Below the pieces are notes generated by a model. The model saw only the letters and a list, made by a program, of their open reading frames with translations. It ran no database searches and was not told the origin of the DNA. The position numbers and the translations under genes are program-made. 64,000 nucleotides of DNA from Melampsora larici-populina 98AG31. Lineage: Eukaryota > Basidiomycota > Pucciniomycetes > Pucciniales > Melampsoraceae. The first letter of the stretch is position 1. The number at the start of each line of letters is the position of its first letter. This document shows, piece after piece, positions 32,334 through 41,552 of this stretch. The stretch covers positions 1,372,385-1,436,384 of the forward strand of contig NW_006768765.1 of assembly GCF_000204055.1 (NCBI RefSeq), in the 5' to 3' direction.

Positions 32334-32861
32334 CAGTCAAAACTCTCCAAATCCATAACTCGCTAAATCCATAAACCCCTCAAAGCCATAGGGTATGGTT
32401 TCCACATTTGTGGCGCAGGCCAAAATTTGGATTAACCCCTCTAGCCCCTTAACCCATACCAAAATAGTGGGAAAATGTGGTTTTTATCCCCGCTAGACCC
32501 ATACTTTACCACAGAGTTAACTGCTCAGCAGTCTACCATCACTGACTTCTTCCGCTGTTCTCCTCTACCCTCAACCTGATGATCTATGTGTGTTCATAAA
32601 CCTCTGTCACCCTTACTGTTCTTCACTTTTGTGATTGATTGTTCTCTTTGCTCAGCCCTCTAAATCTATGATTATCATGGTCTGATAGAGTTTTTGTTTC
32701 TAAAGAACCATACATCTATGGCATTAGAGGGTGTTTCTGATAAAGCCATACTTCTATGGTATTAGAGGGTTTTTTTAGTAAAACCATAGATAGGCTAAAA
32801 CCCTATAAGCCCATAGCCCCTGGATTCCACAGAATGGTATGGCTTTAGGGAGTTTTGACTG
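32334..32861. mobile_element. pogo-type MITE inserted in the hAT element
   Basis: TIRs begin CAGTCAAAACTC on both ends (about 26 bp, few mismatches) and TA lies on each side (32332-32333, 32862-32863). The interior keeps the 3' end of a pogo/Fot-like transposase frame (32514-32579) and CCATA-type subterminal repeats. It is a deletion derivative lying downstream of the hAT coding region. Confidence 0.85.
32514..32579 (+). pseudogene. C-terminal tail of a pogo-family transposase
   Basis: 21 codons reading ELTAQQSTITDFFRCSPLPS and then T before TGA. The Q-S-T-I-T-D-F-F motif is the characteristic last segment of many pogo/Tigger-like transposases, a motif resembling a PCNA-interaction box. It identifies the parent of this MITE. 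Confidence 0.6.
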
Positions 32862-32864
32862 TAT

Positions 32865-32969
32865 ACTGAGTATAGTATAGTATAGTTGAACTATACTATA
32901 CTATGCAGAGTATAGTTGAACTATACTATACTGAGTATAGTCCCAGTATAGTATAGTATAGTATAGTGG
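32865..32969. repeat. 3' subterminal TATAG/CTATAC array of the hAT element
   Basis: Alternating GTATAGTATAG and CTATACTATAC runs form two or three nested palindromes (for example TATAGTTGAACTATA) just before the right TIR. Confidence 0.8.
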
Positions 32970-33196
32970 CACCCTTGCTTGGAGGCCGATTTTTTTTTTG
33001 CGCCTTTGCGATTTCCGTCGAACTGAGCAACGCTACAGGTCTACGACCAGGCTCATTGGATAGCCCTGTCCCATGCACATCTTTTTAGGTGTCTGGGACC
33101 GCGAGGCAGGTAGTGGTGTGTAGAGTAGCGCCCAAAAACCAAAAATCGGGTTTCGTCAGATACATCCATAGGCGCATTCCAGGGTCCTGTTTGATA

Positions 33197-33480
33197 TTGA
33201 TCATAGAAATGAATGCTTGATAAATAAAACCCAATGCACGTACCTATATAGCTGTTGTCAATGTTTTAGTACAGTCTTGGCATTGATCTCAAATGATATG
33301 TTGACTTTTCCATTCATGAACAGGTGAGGAGCAGCTCAAGTGAATCGTTTATCTCTTCTTCCTTCAAATTTAAAAGATTTTTATTCGTGACATGACTGAT
33401 AGGGCTTACAAATGCATTGGATGATGATATTCTTCATTTTATTCCTCAAGCAGACGGAATGATGTGGCTCTGAAGGTTAT
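33197..33480. other. Intergenic, nothing recognised
   Basis: Sequence flanking the outer transposon; AT-rich with no gene or repeat ends identified. Confidence 0.4.
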
Positions 33481-34210
33481 GACAAGGAGTTTGATATATA
33501 GGAAATGTAGATTCAATTTAAATTCAAATTCAAATCTCGCTGCATCACTGCATCATCAATCCAACCTTTTGCCAGTGTATGTACTTACATAAAAGGGAAT
33601 GTAGAACAGGCGATTTGGTTTAAGTGCACGAGTATTCTTATGCGGTGTATTCACAACAGCTTTGGATGCCGTGTAAATCCTACAGATACAATTCCATTAC
33701 TCGTCTTTTTTTTCTTATCTTAACTCACATCAGACTCCGCATTGGATTGGAGATATGAGTCCGTTTAAATTTGATAGGGATCATCTGACCGGGGAATCGT
33801 TGGCGATGACGAATCGGCTTGAAGGGATCGGAATTGTCTAAGACGGATGCATTCTTTGTATCTGAGTGAGGCTTGGATCAAGACTTGGTTCCGAATAGTG
33901 GAGATGAAAAATTCTACCCACTTGATTGTCGAAGTGAACTGATCATATACTAGGGACACATAGATGGGTCTACCGATGGCTCATGAAGGGGTCTGGTGGG
34001 TGGGGCTTGAAACCCCAGATGATATATCGGATGTAAGCCAAACTACGGAATGAAATCCCAACTGGAATTTACAGGCTTAAGACGGTGTTAAGTGTCACGG
34101 GTACAAATCCTCTTGCTGATGAATTGATGAATCCCATTGTCGAGTTTAATGGAGAATTGGAGTTTCGGTTTGATCTTTCGAGTGTACGATTCATCCTGGA
34201 GCCGAGGATG
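33480..34210 (-). CDS. Possible small multi-exon gene for a basic protein
   Basis: On the minus strand an ATG near 34193 opens MNRTLERSNRNSNSPLNSTM, then GFINSSARGFVPVTLN. A further block reads FKPIRHRQRFPGQMIPIKFK, then RTHISNPMRSLM, and is joined by an intron with donor GTGAGT to IYTASKAVVNTPHKNTRALK and PNRLFYIPFY, followed by GTAAGT. The last blocks have good protein composition and correct splice signals. Junctions between the first and middle blocks do not close cleanly, so the model is incomplete. The basic, Arg/Lys-rich N-terminal part might suit a mitochondrial or ribosomal protein, but I do not recognise the family. Confidence 0.35.
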
Positions 34211-34379
34211 TGTTAAAGAGGAATTATTAGAAGTTGGATCAACCTGCTGTATATAGATGTATTGGATGGTGAGTTGATTGATGATGAAGGATGGATGCTT
34301 TAGAAAGGGAGATTGATGAGGAATTGAGACACTAACGAGGAATTTAAATGAGTATAAAATCAAAATTTATCACTCAATC

Positions 34380-35211
34380 TCAATCTCTCTCTTGTCTCCG
34401 TAATCGTTGGTCCGTTGATTGGTTGATATAATATTTTTGAAGTTTAAAATTCAATTAGACCCTTTTTCGTGATGCTTCTGATTAAGTAAGACTTTTCACA
34501 ACAAGACACAAGAGGTCAAATCATTTTCATTTTCTGTCACATATATATACAGCCTTTGACTTATTGAAGTGATTTATACCCACACACACTCACAGAAGCA
34601 GAAAAGAAGAGCAAGAAACTCATCAAACTCACTCCAGTCACACACATGCAACAAAGAATTTAAAATTTGATTTCAACCCCTCAAGACTTAAAACTACGAA
34701 GAATATGTAATGAGTTTTTTTTTTTCTTGACTACATATACTTTTTGATATATCAAGCTTCTAATTTAGCCCTTTCTTTACCGACTTTCTGTCTCTCCCCC
34801 TTGGGTGTTTAAATCTACAAACACCGACCAACCCACCAACCGACCAGTTAGCTGCTGACTTTGAATTCCTTCTTTTTTATTAATCACCACCTCATCGATC
34901 GTATGCAGTCTGAGCTTTTTGATTTTACTCAGATTTCCTTATCCTGAGCTCTTCATTTGAGTTTTGATAGTGTTACTTTTGTTTCATCAAGAATCCAATT
35001 AAGAGATCTTTGAGTTAAACCCTGAGTTGAATAATTAATCATTGTCATCTCCACATTCTTCGAGTCTTGATACATACTTCTCTCAATCTCCGATTTGATC
35101 CATTTTTTTTTTGTTTTTTTTTTATTTTGATTTCTCCACTTCACTCGTTCATTTTTCAAGAATCGATTACTCAACCCAAATCCAACAACACCTTCATCCA
35201 AGATTCATCAG
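34380..35211. promoter_or_regulatory. Upstream region of the Tcp11-family gene
   Basis: About 830 bp of T-rich and CT-rich sequence, including long T runs near 35105-35125. CT-rich leaders of this type are common before fungal start codons. No specific operator was identified. Confidence 0.4.
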
Positions 35212-38200
35212 ATGGACCAACCTCAACATGATTCAGTGGAATCTCATTTAGTTTCTTCATCTCATGATCCATCTAGTACTAAGAATACTAACAACAACAA
35301 TAACAATCCCAATAATCATCAGAAGAATGTGAATTCAGTCAATTCTAATAACATTAACAATCAAACCACCACTCATCAACCTAGACTTAATAATAATACT
35401 TCAACTCAATCTACTTCAAATAACACTACTCATGATCATTCACTCTCAATCGATCATCATCATCATCATCTTCATCTTCATCATTCACCTAGACCTACAA
35501 AACGAAAATTAATATTACTGGAACCTATCGATTCAAATCAACTCAATGTCATCAATAACAAAAACAATCCTATCAATTCGACTACCCTGACAACTAACCA
35601 ACATCATCATCATCATCATCATCACAATCTAATCAAAACCCCTATCTTACAACAACAACCACAACAACAACAACACTCATGTCAATGTGATCAATCTAAT
35701 CCCAACTCCTTACTTTCTTCGAATTCTTCATTACCCTCTCCCACTAATAATACTAACCCTATCACCAACACCCCTCTTCCTTTCCTTTCATCAAGTTTAC
35801 CCCTTCTCCATCATCCAAGCCCTCCTCATCCTCACTCACATACCCTACTTCCACTCTCAGCCCCACCCACTCGATCTCACTTTGATCAACAATCCATCAA
35901 ATCTGCAAGTCTTCATCGACATCGATTCCTTTCTCGCTCTCGACTTAAATCTCTCAATCATCATCATCATCATCCCTCTCCTGTATGCTCCTCTTTACCT
36001 GCTTCTCGCACTCAACCAGATCAACAATTGCCCAACAAACGCCCCTGTAATCATCATCCTTCGCTCATCATCAATTCTTCAGCCTCTCGACCTATCCTTC
36101 ATCTACCAACTATCATCAACTCAGCTCCTTTGCCCCGAATGCGCAAATTAACTGATGGTATGTCTCTTGTCTCTTTTCCTCATCTGTCCAAGCTCATCTT
36201 TTGGGTTTCTCGTGAATCTTTCTTCACACACAGCTTCACGTCCCACCCAAATGCTCTCGCTGGCTCCACACAAAACATTTCGAGCCACTTCTCTACCTCC
36301 ATCCTCACCCACCAAGAAAAGAAGAAAGGATGACGACGTGGTCAACACCAGATTGAGCTCCAAAGCCAATCTACGGGCTTCTGCTCATAAATCTTCTCGA
36401 GCCGCTCGCTTTCGTCATTCGCGCCCAAAACCAACAAGTCCTGCCGTTGATCATCGTACCTCTTCATTCACCACTCCTCCAAAACCCTCGGCCGATACCT
36501 TCACCCCCATCTTGGCTCCTGGCTCGATCCCTACGACAGACAAGAGCAAGATACATCCTCTCCTCCTCAATCATGCGGCTACGACACGACCCATCTTCAA
36601 ATCGACTGTTCCTTTTCTTCCTTCTACTAATGCTAATTTACCAGTTGTTTACCGATCTCGTTCGGCTCAAGAATTCAGCCTTCCTATCCAACCCACTGCT
36701 CCAGTCTACGTCCAACTGATTGCTCGACATGCTCTGGATCTTCCTCGAATCAATTCAATATCCGCATCTTCTAAAACCAACTCTTCATACCCACGTTCAT
36801 CCAAGCGCACCTCGGGTTACTCTATCGATTCTTCTAGCCTCGGAACTGCCCCGGAGATCAACTTACCCTCCTGGATACCCCCTATCACTCGGTCATCGAT
36901 GGCTGAGCTCGAGTTTGTGGAAGTTTTGAAGAATGCTCAACTTCGTCATGATATCGTGTTCGATGATGTACTTCGATTTCGTCCCAACTTGGATGGTGAT
37001 AGGTTAATGAATTTGTCAACATCTTCACTGCTTTTTGATTTCACAGTACTAATAGGTTGCATTTTTTGAAACAGAGGGCAGCGTAAGCGTCTGGTTGCCG
37101 ATCGATATTGGATCGCGATTGCTCGGGAACTAGAGGCCAATTGTCGTTGTGCAGCCTTTGTTCAACGCTTTCCTGACCGACGTCCAATTTCTACTGCACC
37201 CGATCCTCGGCAAGTACTCGGATGCGTTTGTTCAGGAGGTCAGTTTAACGAAGCCTCATCGGAACCAAACATCAAACCTGGCACAATCCCCTTGGATCGA
37301 ATTCCTTCAAGAATCCCACCTTTGGTTGAAGAATTGAGGAATATCCTACTTTCACTCGTCGTACCTCGGTCACAAGCTTTGTGCCCAAACAAAAATACAG
37401 ATCCTAGCCCCTCTTCTTCAGCTCATGATGTGATTTGTTCAACCCTCGATCCAATTGAAATCAGTCAAAAACTTGAAAAAGGTCGTAGGATCGATATGCC
37501 TGCTTTAGCTAGGTTCTTAGGTTTGGTGCTTAAAGGACACTGTGCACCCATGAGAGATAATATTGTGGACGGAATGGTCTCTCTAATCTCTGGGGAGGCC
37601 AAAGACTTTACTCTTGAGCCTGACCTACAGAATTCAGCACATGATAGTCTTCAAAAGAGCTCTTACGCTGGTTTGGCTGGTGGTCTGCGAATGTCGTTTG
37701 AGTTATTAGAACTAATGAAGCTGGTATGTCTTCACAAACTTTCATTTTAAATCCTTGCACACACTTGTCATCTTGCTCATTTGGATTTTGTGATGGTCTA
37801 TCCAGGATATTGCGAATCATCAACTACGCACACTTCGACCTGTGCTACTTGAAACCGCTCTTGAGTTCGAGATCCGACACTTCCGTGATCAGTTGATCAA
37901 GCGACCTTCGATCGACCGTACCAAGCGTTGGTACTCAGAAGCGGTGGCCCGAGTTCAAGGCAGTTCAGGATTATCTAATCTCTTACCCGCAGAGCAGATT
38001 TCCAGAGCTGTGCAAGATGGTCTGCTTGAGTTGGTCTTCAACTTACCTCAAACCAATCCTCCAAGCCGATGGACAATCCCCCTCAGCTTTCCATTCTCAT
38101 CCGCTTCTCCTCCTTCGGATTCAGCCCTGACGCCTTCACCATCACCAAGTTTCGTTCCCGAGACCTTCAGTATGGATACCATACGCCTTCAGACACTTCA

Positions 38201-38960
38201 TTCGGACTTGACCGACTTGACGATTGCATATCTGATCATTATGCTTTTCAAGCAACTCGTTGGGCATTCAAAGCTCAAGGAAGGAGATGTGGAAACTCTG
38301 AAGTCAGAATTATGGGTGTTGATGTCTGAGCCTGGTCTGAAAGTGAAGGGTAAGCCAGGCATCGGATTGAAGAAGATTGAGTCAAAATCATGGAGAGCTG
38401 GATTCGAGAGTGTACTTCTACACATTGGATCAAGAATCGAAAGCCTCAGAAATGGAGAAGGTGGGAGTAAAGGAGAAATGAGAGCGGCAGTACCTGGGAA
38501 GGAATTGATGAAAGTGATTCAGAATTGGATGGATCAACATCTTCGACTTCAATCTACCTTATTTGCAATTACGATTCGTAGATTGAGAGAAACGGTTGAG
38601 TTTGTGATCAATGAAGAAAGTGAAGCAGCCGAACGAAACCCATCATCAAATATTCCGACTTGTTTAAGGACTGGACGATCATTGAATTCTATTTCAACAC
38701 ATCATCAAGATAAACAAGAAGAGATTGAAGAGGCTAATAGATTGAAACACAAGAAGGGAAGTGATGGAGGAGTGGAGATTTGGAAAAAGAGTGGATTGGT
38801 CGAACTTGAATATGAGATTAGGGTGGTTGGAAACCGATTGAAGAAATTGTTAAAATATCATCTTAGAGGGTATGGTGGACTTTATGCTCATTTATCTAAT
38901 CTTACTACTACTGCTACACCCACTACTACTACTACAACTACTACAACTACTGTTTCTTGA
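35212..38960 (+). CDS. Tcp11/Sok1-family protein
   Basis: Four exons, 35212-36157, 36234-37002, 37075-37723 and 37806-38960, close to 1172 aa. The first 300 or so residues are low-complexity: runs of Asn, His, Gln, Ser and Thr, such as the (CAT)n-coded His runs near 35455 and 35600. A basic segment with KKRRK follows. The conserved Tcp11 domain starts with MAELEFVEVLKNAQLRHDIV and FRPNLDG, continues across the intron with RLVADRYWIAIARELEANCR, and includes DIANHQLRTLRPVLLE and RTKRWYSEAV. The family includes budding-yeast Sok1, a suppressor of protein-kinase-A loss, and mammalian TCP11; the biochemical role is unclear. The C terminus ends in a Thr run encoded by an ACT repeat (about 38905-38950). 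Confidence 0.9.
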
Positions 38961-40014
38961 TACTTTATAAATATACACTCCTTTTAGTTTATCTGTTTGT
39001 TTTTGCCTGTTTGTCTTATCCTTTCTTTCATTAGTTAATATAAATGTGCTTGCTTCTTTTTTGGGGGGAGGGATCTCTTTTTTTTTGATATAGTTAATAA
39101 TTTTTTGGATTTGGGTTTTTCTTTCTTTTTTTGATTGGGTTATAGTAGCAGTAAAGGTGATTTAGGGTTGGGTTTCTTTTTTTGGTTTTTTTTTGATATT
39201 GAAGAAGGAAAAAGTAGAGAAAAAAAGATGATATGTTGTGTGTGTGTTGGGTTTGGTTTGGTTTTGATCTTTTGTTTTAAAAAAAATAGTTGTGTGTGTG
39301 TTTTTTGGGGAGAGTGTTGGTTTGTGTAGGAAAGAAAGTTTTTTTTTTTGATTGTGAGTTTTGATTTTCTTGAGATGTATTGGAGATCGATCAAATGTAA
39401 AGCTTGGCTTTTCTTTGATTTCAAGTCATTTTGATCATTTGTTTTAAAGGTTTTGGTTGAACTTGGTATGTATGGCATTCAGGAGGTTCTTTGTGTCAAA
39501 ACCTTATCTTTGGCCTTTTTGGCCTTAAAGCTAAATCTTATTGCACAGGTCTTATGTAACTTTGACACATTGAAGCTAACAAACCACCAAGGCTTCTCGG
39601 ATGGGAAGCATGCCATCTTCAGGCTCAGCAGAATCCTAACAAGTAGCATCAAAGACATAGTGGTTATCTGCTGCAGTAGTGAATGTGCCTGTAAGGCATT
39701 GAGGTGGATCATCTTGATAGGCCAAGGAAGTTGAACTGTTTGCATTGTAAAAAAACTGCACCAGAAATGTATGAGACAGTTTGACAAGTATCAGAGCTTG
39801 GAACCCATTGTGCTACAAATGGGTATGGTTTAGAGATGCAAGAGGAGCTATGAGGGTACCTCTAGTACTAAGATGGATTGCTCTGGGTCCTGGTTATCAC
39901 TAGTTTTCTTGCACTGCGGGTGATCATGAAAAAATTCAAAATTTAGACTCTTGGAGATTTAGATTTTTTTGGCATTGCTTATATCAATTTCAAATGATCT
40001 CTGCTCAACATTGC
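38961..40014. other. T/GT-rich 3' region and intergenic DNA
   Basis: T- and GT-rich to about 39400, then mixed sequence. Open frames here follow the T/GT bias and are not believable genes. Confidence 0.5.
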
Positions 40015-40017
40015 CTG

Positions 40018-40223
40018 CACCGCCAACATATTTACCTCGGATTGAAAAATCCAAGGTATCATTGGATTCCAAACCTTGGACAGAAGCTGTCTGAGGTTTT
40101 GATCCAAGGCAATTCTCAGCGCGGAAGATTACCTGGAACAAAAACCTCGGACAGGGTCTGTCCGAGGATTTACCTCTGATGATGCCTCGGATTCTGCAAC
40201 CCGAGGCATCTATGTTGGCAGTG
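40018..40223. mobile_element. CACTA-like 206-bp mini-element
   Basis: The right end read inward is CACTGCCAACATAGATGCC and the left end CACCGCCAACATATTTACC; 19 of 23 positions match. CTG lies on both sides (40015-40017, 40224-40226). CACTG-type termini with a 3-bp duplication are typical of CACTA/EnSpm elements. The interior is full of CCTCGGA/TCCGAGG repeats, including a perfect palindrome CCTCGGACAG...CTGTCCGAGG near 40150-40173. No coding capacity. The Tc1 element starts 6 bp downstream. Confidence 0.72.
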
Positions 40224-40228
40224 CTGTA

Positions 40229-41550
40229 CAGTGCCCTCCAAAAATTTTACGTACAGTTTTGTAAATACAGCTGTGTGTTGAAGTACTAGTGCTACAAATA
40301 AGAGTCCAATACAATATCACACCGTCTCCCATCAACACCAAATCATGAAGACACGATCCCTGACATCCAAGGAGAGGGCTGAAATAGTTGGGGCAAGGAA
40401 GTCTGGGCTCACAATGGGTCAAATTGCAAAAAAACTGAACCATCCTCGATCAACGGTTTCAACAGTGCTTTCAAACTACCAAAAGAATGCCACCACCAAC
40501 CCTCAGAATCACGCTGGTAGACCCAAGAAGCTCACCAATTGCAATCGAAGAACTCTAAAACAAACCTTGAGGAAAGATAGGCGGAGGACACTTTTGGAAA
40601 TCTCAGCTCAGATCCCAACTCAAGTCTGTCATAACACTCTTAGAGCCGAGATCAAAGACATTGGTTTCAATTCTCGCATTGCAGTCAAAAAGCCTTACCT
40701 GAGTGTTCAACATTGTCGGAAACAATTAGGTTTTGCTCTAGCATACAAAGATTGGACTGTGGAGGACTGGGAATGAGTGATTTGGACTGATGAGTCATCC
40801 TTTGAGATTGGAAAGATGTCAGGCCCAGTGCGAGTGTGGCGAAAGAGTGATGAAAAGTTTGAATTGGATTGTCTCACCCCGAGTTTCCAAAGTGGTCAAT
40901 CTTCAGTCATGGTCTGGGGTGCTTTTACTTCATTTTGCAAGCTTCCTCTTGTCTTAATTCCACCTGGACGACGTTCTTCTTCCGACTTCATCTCGATTGT
41001 CTACGAGCGGGCTTTGAAACCTTTTGTGACCCATCCTTGCTGTCCTTCTAACCTCATCTTGATGGAGGATGGTGCTCCAGTTCATCGGAGTCAGGCTTCA
41101 AAGGAATGGCATGCCAGTCATTCAATCCTCAAGTTGGACTGGCCTGCAAACAGTCCGGATCTCAACCCGCTCAAGAACCTTTGGAAGATCCTCAAGAGCT
41201 TGATTTCCAAGGAAAAGCAACCAAAGTCTCAACAAGAGATGTATCATCTTCTGGTGTCTAAGTGGATGGCTATCCCAGAAAGCAAGCTCAAGTCACTTGT
41301 TTCTTCAATGCCTGAACGGATTCGAGCGGTGATGAAAGCTAAAGGGGGTGCAACTTGGTGGTGATTCTGCTTTGATTCTACTGCAATATGTTGTTCTAAA
41401 TACGTAGCCTGAGCACTGCCCATAGTGAGAAGAATGCTTAGAAATGCATTTTGTCATCAAGAGTGTAGTTATTGGTCCCTTTGAAACATTTTTGATGACC
41501 ATACATACAGAGCAGATGTGCACTGTACGTAAAATTTTTGGAGGGCACTG
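40229..41550 (+). mobile_element. Full-length Tc1/mariner element
   Basis: Perfect 29-bp TIRs start CAGTGCCCTCCAAAAATTTT, with the reverse complement ending at 41550. TA lies on both sides (40227-40228, 41551-41552). The 1322-bp element contains one intronless transposase frame of Tc1 length, broken by a single stop. The perfect TIRs show that it is not very old. Confidence 0.95.
40345..41364 (+). pseudogene. Tc1 transposase, one nonsense codon and mutated DDE triad
   Basis: Two N-terminal helix-turn-helix segments are visible (TSKERAEIVGARKSGLTMGQ; RTLLEISAQIPTQVCHNTLR). The catalytic part has the first Asp in VIWTDESSFE and the second in LMEDGAPVHRS. Exactly 34 residues later, in SPDLNPLKNLW, where DD34E transposases carry Glu (usually PxENLW), there is Lys. 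A TGA at 40774-40776 interrupts the frame just before the first Asp. Both lesions fit single C-to-T or G-to-A transitions (CGA to TGA, GAG to AAG). Otherwise the frame is intact for 339 codons. It could not catalyse transposition even if the stop were read through. Confidence 0.93.
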
Positions 41551-41552
41551 TA

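Larger units (their letters stand above)
27636..32977 (+). mobile_element. hAT-superfamily DNA transposon
   Basis: The ends are CAAGGGTG and CACCCTTG, continuing into TATAC/GTATA-rich subterminal arrays on both sides. The duplicated target reads CTTGGAG (27629-27635 and 32978-32984). An 8th base does not match, so the duplication is 7 bp or an altered 8 bp. The element is 5342 bp long, including a later pogo-type MITE, and carries one spliced transposase gene with BED finger and hAT dimerisation domain. Confidence 0.92.
27400..33188. mobile_element. Outer TIR element, 8-bp TSD, host of a nested hAT
   Basis: Terminal inverted repeats of 38 bp (37 matching) begin AGGACCCTGGAATGCGCC and end with the reverse complement at 33188. 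Direct copies of GTTTGATA flank the pair (27392-27399, 33189-33196). Removing the inner hAT leaves only about 450 bp without a reading frame, so the outer element is a non-autonomous mini-element that later received the hAT. The TIR does not match a superfamily I can name. Confidence 0.88.

Noticed and set aside
32334..32861. Interpreting the CCATA-rich region as a hAT 3' UTR
   Set aside because: The TA flanks and inverted CAGTCAAAACTC ends define it as a separate inserted element.
39140..39478. Open frames on both strands in T/GT-rich DNA after the Tcp11 gene
   Set aside because: Their Lys/Phe/Gly/Val bias only reflects the T and GT runs.
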